A DNA stretch of 64,000 bases from Streptomyces sp. NBC_00464 (GCF_036013915.1 NZ_CP107899.1:1302001-1366000); one strand, 5' to 3'; numbered from the stretch's first letter, positions 45,630 through 55,728 are shown. Translations and numbers: made by a program. The notes: generated from the sequence alone by a model not told the origin.

Positions 45630-46865
45630 TCAGACTGGCAGTGAGACGCGCATCACAAGACCACCCCCCTCGCGGGGTTCCGCGATGATACGGCCGCCGT
45701 GAGCGCGCGCGACGGAGCGTGCGATCGACAGGCCGAGACCCACCCCTTTGTCGCTGCCCGTTCGCTCCGTACGCAGCCTTCTGAATGGCTCGAAGAGGTT
45801 GTCGATCTCATAGGCCGGCACCACGGGTCCGGTGTTCGTGACGACCATCAGGGCCTGCCCCGGCAGCAGCTCGGTACTGACCTCGACCCAGCCGTCCGCC
45901 GGAACGTTGTAGCGCACCGCGTTCTGTACGAGGTTCAGCGCGATCCGCTCCAGCAGGACACCGTTGCCCTGGACGACGGCCGGGGTCAGCGTGGCGCGCA
46001 TCTCCACGCCCTTGGCCTCGGCCTCGCCCCGCGCCTGGTCCAGCGCACGGGAGGCCACCTCGGCAAGATCTACGGGTTTGCGCTCGACGATCTGGTTGTC
46101 GCTGCGGGCGAGCAGCAGCAGGCCCTCCACGAGCTGCTCACTGCGCTCGTTGGTGGCCAGCAGCGTCTTGCCGAGCTGCTGGAGTTCCGGCGGCGCCGCG
46201 GGATCGGAGAGGTGGACCTCCAGCAGCGTGCGGTTGATGGCCAGGGGCGTGCGCAGTTCGTGCGACGCGTTCCCGACGAACCGCTGCTGTGCGGTGAAGG
46301 CCCGCTCCAGCCGCTCCAGCATGTCGTCGAAGGTGTCGGCGAGCTCCTTGAGCTCGTCGTCCGGCCCGTCCAGCTCGATGCGGCGGGACAGGTCGGTTCC
46401 GGCCACCGTGCGGGCGATGCGGGTGATGCGGCCCAGCGGCGAGAGCACCCGCCCCGCCATGGCGTAACCGAAGGCGAAGGCGATGACACTCAGGGCGACG
46501 AGGGCCAGCAGCGACCGGTTGAGGAGCGTATCGAGGGCCTGCTGGCGCTGGTGGTTGACGCAGGAGTTCATCGCCGAGTTGACGGCCTTCGGCGAGGTCC
46601 CCTCCCCCAGCAGGTTGCAGACCGTGCTCCGCACATGACCGTCGACGATCTCGAAGGGCAGCTCGCTGCCCACGTTCAGGGCCTGGGCGGCCAGCATGTA
46701 GATGATCGACAGCAGCAGGATCCCCGCGATCAGGAACATGCCGCCGTACAGCAGCGTGAGCCGTATCCGGATGGTCGGGCGCAGCCAGGGGTACGCGGGC
46801 TCCTGCTGCTTGGGCTCCCAGGTGGGCTTGGGGGGCGCCGCCGCAGGCGGCGGGACGGTGGGCAC
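45630..46865 (-). CDS. cutS: CutS sensor histidine kinase
   Basis: A 411-aa protein from GTG 46865. Two membrane helices (about 35-60 and 118-140) flank a small extracytoplasmic loop with exactly two cysteines, Cys83 and Cys102, a feature reported as important in Streptomyces CutS. HAMP, HisKA (His202 in GNASHELRTPLAINRTLL) and HATPase (LVQNAVRYN, GVGLGLSIARSVARAHGG) follow. CutRS is a conserved Streptomyces system linked to secreted-protein quality control and metabolism. The identity rests on architecture, the Cys pair and neighbours (DUF4193, dut, hemH). It is co-transcribed with cutR (5-base gap). Confidence 0.8.
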   Translation of the reverse strand: MPTVPPPAAAPPKPTWEPKQQEPAYPWLRPTIRIRLTLLYGGMFLIAGILLLSIIYMLAAQALNVGSELPFEIVDGHVRSTVCNLLGEGTSPKAVNSAMNSCVNHQRQQALDTLLNRSLLALVALSVIAFAFGYAMAGRVLSPLGRITRIARTVAGTDLSRRIELDGPDDELKELADTFDDMLERLERAFTAQQRFVGNASHELRTPLAINRTLLEVHLSDPAAPPELQQLGKTLLATNERSEQLVEGLLLLARSDNQIVERKPVDLAEVASRALDQARGEAEAKGVEMRATLTPAVVQGNGVLLERIALNLVQNAVRYNVPADGWVEVSTELLPGQALMVVTNTGPVVPAYEIDNLFEPFRRLRTERTGSDKGVGLGLSIARSVARAHGGRIIAEPREGGGLVMRVSLPV

Positions 46866-46870
46866 GGGCG

Positions 46871-47524
46871 TCAGATCCGGTAGCCGGAGCCGGGCACCGT
46901 GACGATCACCGGCGGCTCGCCGAGCTTGCGCCGCAGGGTCATGACGGTGACCCGGACGACGTTGGTGAACGGGTCGGTGTTCTCGTCCCAGGCCTTCTCC
47001 AGAAGCTGCTCGGCCGAGACGACGGCGCCCTCGCTGCGCATCAGGACCTCCAGCACCGCGAACTCCTTGGGAGCGAGCTGCACCTCCTGATCGCCCCGGA
47101 AGACCTCGCGGCGGTTGGGGTCGAGCTTGATTCCCGCACGCTCCAGGACGGGCGGCAGGGCCACCGTCGTACGGCGGCCGAGGGCCCGGACCCTCGCGGT
47201 CAGCTCGCTGAAGGCGAAGGGCTTGGGCAGATAGTCGTCCGCGCCGAGCTCCAGGCCCTCCACGCGGTCGCTGACGTCCCCGGATGCGGTGAGCATGAGC
47301 ACCCGGGTCGGCATGCCCAGCTCGACGATCCGGCGGCAGACGTCGTCGCCGTGGACCAGGGGGAGGTCCCGGTCGAGGACCACGACGTCGTAGTCGTTGA
47401 CCTCGATGCGCTCCAGGGCCGCGGCACCGTCGTACACGACATCGACGGCCATGGCCTCACGGCGCAGTCCGGTGGCCACCGCATCGGCGAGCAGCTGCTC
47501 GTCCTCCACGACGAGTACGCGCAC
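46871..47524 (-). CDS. cutR: CutR response regulator
   Basis: A 217-aa OmpR-type regulator from GTG 47524 with an AAGGAAGG RBS. The receiver has VVEDE, phospho-acceptor Asp51 in VVVLDRDLPLVHGDD and DYLPKPFAF. The winged helix has LAPKEFAVLEVLMRSEGAVV and TNVVRVTVMTLRRKLGEPPV. It lies directly upstream of cutS. A five-unit 13-bp tandem repeat occupies its leader. Confidence 0.82.
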   Translation of the reverse strand: MRVLVVEDEQLLADAVATGLRREAMAVDVVYDGAAALERIEVNDYDVVVLDRDLPLVHGDDVCRRIVELGMPTRVLMLTASGDVSDRVEGLELGADDYLPKPFAFSELTARVRALGRRTTVALPPVLERAGIKLDPNRREVFRGDQEVQLAPKEFAVLEVLMRSEGAVVSAEQLLEKAWDENTDPFTNVVRVTVMTLRRKLGEPPVIVTVPGSGYRI

Positions 47525-47540
47525 GGCGCTTCCTTCCTTA

Positions 47541-47604
47541 GAACTTCACAACAGAACGACACAACAGAACTTCACGGCTGACTTCACAGCTGAACTTCAC
47601 AACG
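47541..47604. repeat. five tandem 13-bp units in the cutR leader
   Basis: Units of gaacttcacaaca type start at 47541, 47554, 47567, 47580 and 47592 (one unit is one base short). On the coding strand the repeat is GTGAAGTTC. It lies 16-80 bases upstream of the cutR start, where promoter or regulator-binding sites are expected. Confidence 0.8.
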
Positions 47605-47952
47605 TTCGAAACAGACCGGCGGAGCGTCCGGACAGACCCCTGGTCGTGACCCGGACCGCGCCTCGGCACGGTCTGCGCGGCTCCATCCTGCCCGTAACAC
47701 GCATAAACCGGCGGTAAGGCGGCGCAGGCCGACCTGCGGCTTCCAGGAATTCGGAGGATTCCCGGGCCAGTTGAGGTTTCTCTGAGGGTGGGGCCGGGGA
47801 GGACGAATTCACACCCGCGATCACGTCTCGTATGTGGCGTGCCACAGGCCCCTCCGTCCCCCGGAGAGTGCGTGATCACCCGCCCTACCGCCTCGGCGGA
47901 GGGAAACCCGGGCACACCCCCGTGCCACCGACCCACGATGAGGGGGCGCTTC

Positions 47953-48126
47953 ATGGACGCTTTCACCGCAGGTCTGCTGCAACGCATCCAGACCACCGAG
48001 TCCGACCTCACGAAGGCCCGCGAGACGGGCGACGACTTCCTTGCGGACGTCGAGCAGGGCGAGCTGGACGACCTGCACCGCCTCGCTGCCGAGCACGGTG
48101 TTCACATCGGCGCCACAAGCGTCTGA
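47953..48126 (+). CDS. small conserved acidic protein
   Basis: A 57-aa helical protein from ATG 47953 with a gaggggg RBS: MDAFTAGLLQRIQTTESDLT ... VEQGELDDLHRLAAEHGV. Heptad-like charged residues suggest a short coiled coil. It is divergent from cutR and followed at once by a terminator, both of which support a real gene. Function unknown. Confidence 0.7.
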   Translation: MDAFTAGLLQRIQTTESDLTKARETGDDFLADVEQGELDDLHRLAAEHGVHIGATSV

Positions 48127-48135
48127 GCCGTCAGG

Positions 48136-48175
48136 GAAGGCCCCGCGGTGCCGCACAGGCACATGCGGGGCCTTC
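48136..48175. terminator. terminator between convergent genes
   Basis: Arms gaaggccccgc (48136-48146) and gcggggccttc (48165-48175) enclose a second small hairpin (ggtgcc/ggcac). It is placed 10 bases after the 57-aa gene and before the end of the inositol-phosphatase gene. Confidence 0.8.
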
Positions 48176-48242
48176 TGGGTTCCGGCGGCGCACACGGCCC
48201 GCCCAGCGGCTCTCGCAGGCCTTGGGCGGCCCGCCCCCCTGG

Positions 48243-49061
48243 TCAGTCGTGCCAGGCTCCCAGTTCCTCCAGCAGGGCCTGCAGGGGTTCGAAGACGCCC
48301 GGCGCCGCGGCCACCGTCAGTCCGCCGTCGGCGGGCAGCCCGGGGCGGCTGCCGGTGAGCGCGCCCGCCTCCCGGGCGATGAGGTCGCCCGCGGCGAGGT
48401 CCCACGGATGAAGGCCGCGCTCGTAGTAGCCGTCGAGGCGGCCTGCGGCGACGTCGCAGAGGTCGATCGCCGCGGAACCGCCGCGCCGGATGTCCCGCAG
48501 CCGCGGGATCAGGACGCGCGCCACGTCCGCCTGGTGTGCGCGGACGTCGGCGACGTAGTTGAAGCCGGTCGACACGAGCGCCTGGTCGAGCGGCGGGGCC
48601 GGCCGGCAGCGCAGCCGGGCACCTTCCCCGTACGCCCCGCCCTTTGCGTGCGCACCGCCGCCGAGGACCGCGTGGTAGGTCTCCCCGCGCATCGGGACCT
48701 CCACCACGCCCACGATCCGCTCTCCCTCGCGCTCCGCGGCGACGGAGACGGCCCACGTGGGCAGACCGTAGAGATAGTTCACGGTGCCGTCGAGCGGGTC
48801 GATCACCCAGCGGATACCGCTGCTGCCCTCGGAGCTGGCGCCCTCCTCGCCGAGGACGCCGTCGTTCGGGCGGTGCTCGGCCAGGAAGCCGGTGATCAGC
48901 TTCTCGGCGGCGATGTCCATCTCGGTGACGACGTCCACGGGGCTGGACTTGGTCGCGGCCACTCCCAGGTCTGCGGGTCGGCCGTCGCGCAGCAGCGCAC
49001 CGGCGCGGCCCGCGACGTCCAGGGCGAGGTCGAGCAGTTCGGACAGCAGGGGGTCGGTCAC
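48243..49061 (-). CDS. inositol monophosphatase-family protein
   Basis: A 272-aa protein. It has Mg2+ motifs GEEGASSEG, WVIDPLDGTVNYLYGLP and LHPWDLAAGDLIAREAGA, which define the IMPase/FBPase-like superfamily. It could dephosphorylate inositol-1-phosphate, histidinol phosphate or a related sugar phosphate; sequence alone does not decide. It lies 33 bases downstream of hemH in the same orientation. Confidence 0.88.
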   Translation of the reverse strand: MTDPLLSELLDLALDVAGRAGALLRDGRPADLGVAATKSSPVDVVTEMDIAAEKLITGFLAEHRPNDGVLGEEGASSEGSSGIRWVIDPLDGTVNYLYGLPTWAVSVAAEREGERIVGVVEVPMRGETYHAVLGGGAHAKGGAYGEGARLRCRPAPPLDQALVSTGFNYVADVRAHQADVARVLIPRLRDIRRGGSAAIDLCDVAAGRLDGYYERGLHPWDLAAGDLIAREAGALTGSRPGLPADGGLTVAAAPGVFEPLQALLEELGAWHD

Positions 49062-49094
49062 GGCGCTCCCAAAGGGGTGTAGGTGCGGGGCAGG

Positions 49095-50222
49095 TCAGGC
49101 ATACGGGCTGTCGGCGCCCGCGGCGGCCGGCTTGAGCACCCGGGCCGGGCAGCAGCCGACCGGGCACAGGTCGTGGCTCGCCCCGAGCGACCCGAGCGCA
49201 CACCGCTCCCGGCCGAGGCCCTGCTCGGTGGCCGCGCGCTCCAGCACCAGGTCGCGCACGGCCGCCGCGAACCGCGGGTCGGCACCCACCGTCGCGGACC
49301 GGCGCACCGTGAGCCCGAGCTCGGCCGCCTTCGCCGTGGCCTCGGTGTCGAGGTCGTAGAGGACCTCCATGTGGTCCGATACGAAGCCGATCGGTGCCAT
49401 CACCACGGCAGGGACGCCCTCGCCGTGCAGCGACTCCAGGTGGTCGCAGATGTCGGGCTCCAGCCACGGGATGTGCGGGGCGCCGCTGCGCGACTGGTAG
49501 ACGAGCTTCCAGGGGTACGTGACGCCGGTCCGCTCGGCCACGGCCGCCACGATGAGCCGCGCCACGTCCAGGTGCTCGGCTACGTACGCGCCGCCGTCGC
49601 CGTGCGCCTGGACCGGGCCTGAGGTGTCCGCTGCCGCCGTGGGGATGGAGTGCGTGGTGAAGGCGAGATGCGCGCCGGCCCGCTTCTCCGCCGGCAGCTC
49701 GGCCAGCGAGACGAGGACCCCCTCCACCATCGGCTCCACGAAGCCGGGGTGGTTGAAGTAGTGCCGCAGCTTGTCGACGCGCGGCACGGGCAGCCCCTCG
49801 GCCTCCAGCACGGCCAGCGACTCGGCGAGGTTCTCGCGGTACTGCCGGCAGCCGGAGTACGAGGCGTAGGCGCTGGTCGCGAGGACGGCGATGCGGCGGT
49901 GGCCGGCCCTGGTCATCTCGCGGAGCGTGTCGGTCAGATAGGGCGCCCAGTTGCGGTTGCCCCAGTACACGGGCAGATCGAGTCCTTGCTCCGCGAAGTC
50001 CTTGCGCAGGGCGTCGAGCAGCGCCCGGTTCTGGCCGTTGATCGGGCTGACGCCGCCGAAGAGGAAGTAGTGCTTGCCGACTTCCCTCAGCCGCTCCTCG
50101 GGGATTCCCCGGCCACGGGTCACGTTCGCCAGGAACGGAACCACGTCGTCCGGTCCTTCGGGGCCTCCGAAGGAGAGCAGCAGCAGGGCGTCGTAGGGAG
50201 CGGGATCGCGCAGATCGGACAT
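49095..50222 (-). CDS. hemH: ferrochelatase (coproporphyrin III type)
   Basis: A 375-aa protein from ATG 50222. [20 protein letters not shown] is the family start. The catalytic His is in [11 protein letters not shown], and [17 protein letters not shown] and [18 protein letters not shown] are conserved. The C-terminus has the [18 protein letters not shown] cluster that binds [2Fe-2S] in actinobacterial enzymes. Actinobacteria use the coproporphyrin pathway, so it inserts iron into coproporphyrin III. It is divergent from the MFS gene. Confidence 0.93.
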   Translation of the reverse strand: MSDLRDPAPYDALLLLSFGGPEGPDDVVPFLANVTRGRGIPEERLREVGKHYFLFGGVSPINGQNRALLDALRKDFAEQGLDLPVYWGNRNWAPYLTDTLREMTRAGHRRIAVLATSAYASYSGCRQYRENLAESLAVLEAEGLPVPRVDKLRHYFNHPGFVEPMVEGVLVSLAELPAEKRAGAHLAFTTHSIPTAAADTSGPVQAHGDGGAYVAEHLDVARLIVAAVAERTGVTYPWKLVYQSRSGAPHIPWLEPDICDHLESLHGEGVPAVVMAPIGFVSDHMEVLYDLDTEATAKAAELGLTVRRSATVGADPRFAAAVRDLVLERAATEQGLGRERCALGSLGASHDLCPVGCCPARVLKPAAAGADSPYA

Positions 50223-50376
50223 GACGTCGATCCTGCCACCCGCCCGCGGCCCGGCTCCCACCGACACCTGCCCCGCCCGGCCCCGCGCCTTCACCCGCGC
50301 CCTCCCGGAATCCCGCTGTCGGACCCTCCGTCGCGCCCGTAAGCTGTATCGGCCACGTTCGCCCCTGACACCACGT

Positions 50377-51651
50377 GTGACCACGCCGTTTCGGAGCCAT
50401 CCCTTGCCCAGTCCCTACCGTGCGATCTTCGCCGCCCCCGGTTCCAAGGGGTTCTCCTCGGCCGGCTTCTTCGGCCGGATGCCGCTGTCCATGATGGGCA
50501 TCGGCGTGGTGACGATGGTGTCCCAGCTGACCGGTCGCTACGGGCTGGCGGGTGCGCTCTCCGCGACGCTGGCGATGTCGGCCGCGGTGGTCGGACCGCA
50601 GGTCTCCCGGCTGGTCGACCGGCACGGACAGCGCCGGGTGCTGCGACCGGTGACCCTCGTCGCGCTGGCGGCCGTGGCCGGGCTGCTGGTCTGCGCCCAG
50701 CAGGGGCTGCCCGACTGGACCCTGTTCGTCTTCGCGGCGGGTTCGGGCTGTGTGCCCAGTGTCGGGTCGATGGTCCGGGCCCGTTGGGCGGAGATCTACC
50801 GCGGCTCGGCGCAGCAGCTGCACACCGCGTACGCGTGGGAGTCGATCGTCGACGAGGTCTGCTTCATCTTCGGTCCGATCATCTCCATCGGGCTCTCCAC
50901 TGCCTGGTTCCCCGAGGCCGGCCCGCTGCTCGCCGCCGGGTTCCTGCTGGTCGGAGTCTTCTGGCTGACCGCCCAGCGGGCCACCGAACCGGTCCCGCAC
51001 CCGCACGCCCGGCACACCACCGGCTCCGCGCTGGGTTCGCGCGGGCTACAGGTGCTCGTGGTCACCTTCGTGGCGACCGGGGCGATCTTCGGGGCGGTCG
51101 ACGTGGTGACGGTGGCCTTCGCCGAGGAGCAGGGCCACAAGGCCGCGGCAAGCCTCGTGCTGGCCGTGTACGCGCTCGGGTCCTGCCTCGCCGGAGCGGT
51201 CTTCGGCCTGCTGCATCTCAAGGGCAGGCCGTCCACCCGGTGGCTGGTGGGAGTGTGTGCGATGGCCGTGAGTATGATCCCCCTCCAACTGGCCGGGAGC
51301 CTTCCGTTTCTGGCCGTGGCGCTCTTTGTCGCGGGTCTCGCCATCGCACCGACGATGGTCACCACCATGGCCCTCGTCGAACAGCACGTACCGCGCACCA
51401 GACTGACCGAGGGCATGACCTGGACCAGTACCGGGCTCGCCGTAGGCGTGGCGCTCGGCTCCTCGGCCGCCGGCTGGGTGGTCGACGCGTCCGGGGCGAA
51501 GGCGGGGTACGCGGTGCCCGCCGTGGCGGGAGCGCTCGCGGCCGCGGTGGCGCTCCTGGGGTACCGCCGGCTCGCAGGGCCGGTTCCTACGGAAGGGCGC
51601 GGGGAAGATGACCGACACCTACGCACGGACGACAACGAACACGTGGCGTAA
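50377..51651 (+). CDS. MFS transporter
   Basis: A 424-aa protein from GTG 50377 with 12 hydrophobic helices. It begins [20 protein letters not shown] and has the loop [15 protein letters not shown] and a later [19 protein letters not shown]. This drug-efflux-like MFS type is common in Streptomyces; substrate unknown. Its 3' end overlaps the next gene by 44 bases in another frame, so the two are co-translated. Confidence 0.88.
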   Translation: MTTPFRSHPLPSPYRAIFAAPGSKGFSSAGFFGRMPLSMMGIGVVTMVSQLTGRYGLAGALSATLAMSAAVVGPQVSRLVDRHGQRRVLRPVTLVALAAVAGLLVCAQQGLPDWTLFVFAAGSGCVPSVGSMVRARWAEIYRGSAQQLHTAYAWESIVDEVCFIFGPIISIGLSTAWFPEAGPLLAAGFLLVGVFWLTAQRATEPVPHPHARHTTGSALGSRGLQVLVVTFVATGAIFGAVDVVTVAFAEEQGHKAAASLVLAVYALGSCLAGAVFGLLHLKGRPSTRWLVGVCAMAVSMIPLQLAGSLPFLAVALFVAGLAIAPTMVTTMALVEQHVPRTRLTEGMTWTSTGLAVGVALGSSAAGWVVDASGAKAGYAVPAVAGALAAAVALLGYRRLAGPVPTEGRGEDDRHLRTDDNEHVA

Positions 51652-52930
51652 CTGGGCGGGGAACGTCACCGCCCGTCCGGTACGGGCCGTGTCCCCCGCC
51701 TCCGTGGACGAGCTCGCCGAGGCGTTGCGCAGGGCGGCCGAGGACGGTCTGAAGGTGAAGCCCGTCGGCACCGGCCATTCCTTCACCGCGACCGCGGCCA
51801 CCGACGGGCTGCTGATCCGCCCCGATCTGCTCACCGGCATCCGTGAGATCGACCGGTCTGCGATGACGGTGACCGTCGAGGCCGGCACCCCGCTGAAGCG
51901 GCTCAACGCCGCGCTGGCCCGCGAGGGGCTTTCGCTCACCAACATGGGCGACATCATGGAGCAGACGGTCGCCGGGGCCACGTCGACCGGCACCCATGGC
52001 ACCGGCCGCGACTCGGCGTCCATATCCGCGCAGATCCGCGCCCTGGAACTGGTCACCGCGGACGGCACGGTACTGAAGTGTTCGCAGACCGAGAACCCGG
52101 AGATCTTCGCCGTCGCCCGGATCGGGCTCGGCGCGCTGGGCGTGATCACGGCCATCACCTTCGCCGTGGAGCCGGTCTTCCTGCTGACGGCCCGTGAGGA
52201 GCCGATGGCCTTCGACAAGGTCACGGCGGACTTCGATCAGCTGGTGACCGAGAACGAACACTTCGAGTTCTACTGGTTCCCGCACACGGGCAACTGCAAC
52301 ACCAAGCGCAACAACCGGAGCGCCGGCCCCGCGGCGCCGCCCGGAAAGGTCAGTGGCTGGATCGAGGACGAGCTCCTCTCCAACGGCATCTTCCAGGTGG
52401 CCTGCTCGCTCGGCCGGGCGGTCCCCGCCACGATCCCCTCGATCGCGAAGCTCTCCAGCCGGGCCCTGTCGGCGCGTACGTACACCGACATCCCGTACAA
52501 GGTCTTCACCAGCCCTCGCCGGGTGCGGTTCGTGGAAATGGAGTACGCACTGCCGCGCGAGGCCGCCGTCGAGGCACTGCGCGAGGTCAAGGCGATGGTG
52601 GACCGCTCCCCGCTGCGGGTCAGCTTCCCGGTGGAGGTGCGCACCGCCCCCGACGACGACATCGCGCTCTCCACGGCCTCGGGCCGGGACAGCGCGTACA
52701 TCGCCGTCCACCTCTACCGCGGCACGCCCTACCAGGCGTACTTCACGGCGGTCGAGCGGATCATGACCGCGCACGGCGGGCGTCCGCACTGGGGCAAGGT
52801 CAACACCCGTGACGCCGAGTACCTGGCGGGCGTGTACCCGCGTTTCGGCGAGTTCACCGCCGTCCGGGACCGGCTGGACCCGGACCGGCTCTTCGCCAAC
52901 GACTACCTGCGCCGGGTCCTGGGCGACTGA
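51608..52930 (+). CDS. FAD-linked sugar-1,4-lactone oxidase (arabinono/gulonolactone type)
   Basis: A 440-aa protein. The PCMH-type FAD-binding domain (about 25-190) has VKPVGTGHSFTATAATDG and AGATSTGTHGTGRD. The C-terminal ALO domain ends with RPHWGKVNTRDAEYLAGVYP, whose HWGK motif is diagnostic of aldonolactone oxidases. It oxidises a sugar lactone or alditol with O2; no Cys-linked flavin is seen. It overlaps the MFS gene and is followed by a terminator. Confidence 0.9.
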   Translation: MTDTYARTTTNTWRNWAGNVTARPVRAVSPASVDELAEALRRAAEDGLKVKPVGTGHSFTATAATDGLLIRPDLLTGIREIDRSAMTVTVEAGTPLKRLNAALAREGLSLTNMGDIMEQTVAGATSTGTHGTGRDSASISAQIRALELVTADGTVLKCSQTENPEIFAVARIGLGALGVITAITFAVEPVFLLTAREEPMAFDKVTADFDQLVTENEHFEFYWFPHTGNCNTKRNNRSAGPAAPPGKVSGWIEDELLSNGIFQVACSLGRAVPATIPSIAKLSSRALSARTYTDIPYKVFTSPRRVRFVEMEYALPREAAVEALREVKAMVDRSPLRVSFPVEVRTAPDDDIALSTASGRDSAYIAVHLYRGTPYQAYFTAVERIMTAHGGRPHWGKVNTRDAEYLAGVYPRFGEFTAVRDRLDPDRLFANDYLRRVLGD

Positions 52931-52954
52931 CCTCGGCCCTCGCGGCAACGCAGT

Positions 52955-52984
52955 CGGCCTCCGCCCGTGACCGGGCGGAGGCCG
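52955..52984. terminator. terminator after the lactone oxidase gene
   Basis: Thirteen-base arms (cggcctccgcccg / cgggcggaggccg) with a 4-base loop, extendable imperfectly on both sides. Placed between convergent genes. Confidence 0.85.
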
Positions 52985-53016
52985 GCTGCGTCACGGCCGG
53001 GACCGGCCGCGTCCGC

Positions 53017-54141
53017 TCACTCCCCGGTGTCCGTGCCGTCGGGTGCACGGTCCTCCTGCGCCGGAGCGCTGCCCGTCCCTGTCGGGTCGGGTGCGGAGCT
53101 GCTGCCGTCGCCGGTGGTCGCCGGGCTGGGCGCGGGCGCCGGAGCCGTAGCGTCCCCGGCGGATTCCGACGGGGTGGGCGTGGGCGTCGGGTCGGCCGAG
53201 GAAGTGCCGCCCCGGTCCGGTTCCGGGCTCGCGCTCTGCCCGCCGTCCTGCGAGTCGGTTCCGGGTGCCGTGCTGTTGTCCTGGCCGGGCGCCGTGGCGT
53301 CCTGTTCCGGGTCGGCGCTGTGGGACGGCGCCGGGTCGGAGGAGCCCGAGCCCCGCTCGCCGCGCACGACGGAGCCGACGGTGGTCCCGTGGCCGCCGCT
53401 CAGGTCGTTCCCGGAGACCAGCTCGAACGTGGTGATCCCGGCCATCGAGACGACGAACACCACGGCGGCTCCGAGCGCCGAGCGCTTCCAGCCGCGGATC
53501 CGGGTGCCGTGCGTGGTCGCCTGCGTGAACTCCTCGTCCGGCGACGGAGCCGGGACCGCGGGCGCCGCCGTGAGCCGCCGGGTTCCGTCGAGCGACTCGA
53601 TCAGCTGGGTACGGTCCGGGTCGGCGGTCACCTTGCGCAGCACGGTCGTGGCGTCCACCGGCCGCAGGACGGCAGTGGCGTCGGCGTCCTGCTGCGCGGG
53701 GATATCGCCCCGTGCCGATGGGTCCACCTGCCGCAGGACGGTCGTGGCATCCAGCGGGCGCAGCATCGCGGTGGCATCGGCGGATCCGGCCGCGTCACGC
53801 ATCGCGACCCGCGTCCCGGACGTCACCCACTCCGCGTCCGGGTCACCGCCGTCACGCGTCTGGCGCGTGTGCACGGTGACCTCGCGGCCCGGGTGCTTCA
53901 CCTGAACCGTCACCTCGCGGATCTGCTCGCCCGTGCGGCGGAAGAAGTGCTGGAACACCGAGCCGCCGCAGGTGGCCACGATGCTCATCACCCCGGCGCC
54001 GAGAATCGTCCCGTACACACCCAGTTGGGAGGCCGCCACCGCCGCCGCGACCGCAGCGACCGCGCTCCCCGCCACCTGGGGCAGGCTCAGATCTATCCGC
54101 CTCTCTCTGGGTTCTATGTCGCTTTCCGGCTTCTGCACCAT
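53017..54141 (-). CDS. hypothetical protein with membrane helices and Ser/Pro-rich exterior
   Basis: A 374-aa protein from ATG 54141. The first hydrophobic region is about 22-57 (LGVYGTILGAGVMSIVATCG). The middle contains duplicated DAT-x-VLRxVD units, and a second helix lies at about 222-242 (SALGAAVVFVVSMAGITTFE). The last about 125 residues are Ser/Thr/Pro/Gly/Asp-rich and look disordered and cell-wall-facing. No catalytic domain recognised. It is convergent with the lactone oxidase and divergent from sepH. Confidence 0.75.
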   Translation of the reverse strand: MVQKPESDIEPRERRIDLSLPQVAGSAVAAVAAAVAASQLGVYGTILGAGVMSIVATCGGSVFQHFFRRTGEQIREVTVQVKHPGREVTVHTRQTRDGGDPDAEWVTSGTRVAMRDAAGSADATAMLRPLDATTVLRQVDPSARGDIPAQQDADATAVLRPVDATTVLRKVTADPDRTQLIESLDGTRRLTAAPAVPAPSPDEEFTQATTHGTRIRGWKRSALGAAVVFVVSMAGITTFELVSGNDLSGGHGTTVGSVVRGERGSGSSDPAPSHSADPEQDATAPGQDNSTAPGTDSQDGGQSASPEPDRGGTSSADPTPTPTPSESAGDATAPAPAPSPATTGDGSSSAPDPTGTGSAPAQEDRAPDGTDTGE

Positions 54142-54638
54142 TTCCAGCCCTTGATTGACATCTCTCCCACCATGCAACAACAAGGGACATTTGAGCGAAG
54201 CGGATAGTTCCGTTTACGGTGATTCTGTGAAGCAGGACACGCGTTGCGGGCATCCCGCCTTCAAGTGGGTACGTCAACTCCCGTGCCTGACGAGAACTTC
54301 GGCGGCGCGGCGGTCCACCCACATGGCCCGAATGGAGTACTGTGGCGAGCCCTGGGGCCGGACTCCCGCGTGGAAGTCCGGAACCTTCGGGAGGGGGCCG
54401 AAGAAGGCACTCGATCCGGCGGCGACACGGCATCGCACGGGGGCCGGCTACGCGGAGTGACCATTGGTCACTTTGCGTTGCGCAAGAGGTCACCGTGTCA
54501 TATCGGCGATCAAGGGCTCACGCCCGACACGCCGGGCAACACGGCAATGTTGTGGCAGGCTGCAGCCGGGCAGGCCACACTCGACTAGCGGAAGCAGCGA
54601 CGCACGTGACGTCGGCAGGCACCACCCGGGAGGTCCCC
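54142..54638 (+). promoter_or_regulatory. sepH upstream region with palindrome
   Basis: 497 bases between divergent genes. It contains a perfect inverted repeat gtgacc-att-ggtcac (54457-54471) and a further ggtcac half-site at 54488-54493. Short open frames here (e.g. 54244-54588) have no RBS support and no family resemblance. A purine-rich ggag lies before the sepH ATG. Confidence 0.45.
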
Positions 54639-55703
54639 ATGCCCGAACTGCGTGTCGTGGCCGTCTCCAACGACGGCACACGACTGGTGCTCAAGGCCGC
54701 AGACAGCACGGAGTACACACTTCCGATCGACGAGCGGCTGCGAGCCGCCGTGCGCAACGACCGCGCGCGGCTCGGCCAGATCGAGATCGAGGTGGAGAGC
54801 CACCTCCGCCCCCGCGACATCCAGGCCCGGATACGAGCCGGCGCCTCCGCGGAGGAGGTTGCTCAGTTCGCCGGGATTCCGGTCGACCGTGTCCGCCGCT
54901 TCGAGGGCCCTGTGCTCGCGGAGCGCGCCTTCATGGCCGAGCGGGCCCGGAAGACTCCTGTGCGCCGTCCCGGCGAGAACACCGGCCCCCAGCTCGGCGA
55001 GGCGGTGCAGGAGCGCCTCCTGCTGCGCGGCGCCGACAAGGAAACCGTCCAGTGGGACTCGTGGCGCCGCGACGACGGCACCTGGGAGGTCCTCCTGGTG
55101 TACCGGGTCGCCGGCGAGCCGCACTCGGCGAGCTGGACCTACGACCCGCCGCGCCGACTGGTCCAGGCCGTCGACGACGAGGCCCGCTCGCTGATCGGCG
55201 AGACCGACGATGTCGCCGCGCCCGAGCCCAGCTTCCCGTTCGTCCCCCGGATCGCCCGGTTGCCCCGCGACCGGCCGCTGGACCGCGCCCTCGACCGCCA
55301 GATGGAACGCCCCACGCCTCCTGCGCCCCCGGAGCCGGAGGAGCGGATCGGCGGGGTGACCGCGAGCGAGCGCGATTCGCTCACCAGCCTGCTGGAGGCG
55401 GTACCGAGCTTCCGCGGCGACATGGTCGTACCGGAACGGCCCGCACCGCCCGAGCCCCCGGCGCTCGAACCCGCCGTCCGCGAGCCCGAGGTCGAGGAGC
55501 CGCCGGCCCCCGCGGCCTCGGCGGGCGCGGGTTCCGCCTACGCGGACGTTCTGATGCCGCGCGCGGTCGCAGGCCACCGCGACCGGCTCACCGGGACGAC
55601 GGACCGGCAGGCCGAGGCGGACGGGGTCCGGCCCGGACGCCGGGCCGCGGTGCCGAGCTGGGACGAGATCGTCTTCGGCACCCGCCGCAAGAAGCAGGAC
55701 TGA
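54639..55703 (+). CDS. sepH: SepH septation protein (DUF3071)
   Basis: A 354-aa protein from ATG 54639. The N-terminal DUF3071 domain begins MPELRVVAVSNDGTRLVLKA and includes the helix-turn-helix-like segment IQARIRAGASAEEVAQFAGI. A Pro/Glu-rich disordered C-terminal half follows, ending in SWDEIVFGTRRKK. In Streptomyces SepH binds FtsZ and promotes Z-ring assembly during cell division, especially in sporulating hyphae. Normal length. Followed by a terminator. Confidence 0.93.
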   Translation: MPELRVVAVSNDGTRLVLKAADSTEYTLPIDERLRAAVRNDRARLGQIEIEVESHLRPRDIQARIRAGASAEEVAQFAGIPVDRVRRFEGPVLAERAFMAERARKTPVRRPGENTGPQLGEAVQERLLLRGADKETVQWDSWRRDDGTWEVLLVYRVAGEPHSASWTYDPPRRLVQAVDDEARSLIGETDDVAAPEPSFPFVPRIARLPRDRPLDRALDRQMERPTPPAPPEPEERIGGVTASERDSLTSLLEAVPSFRGDMVVPERPAPPEPPALEPAVREPEVEEPPAPAASAGAGSAYADVLMPRAVAGHRDRLTGTTDRQAEADGVRPGRRAAVPSWDEIVFGTRRKKQD

Positions 55704-55728
55704 GAGAGTCCGGGTGACAGCAGCATGA

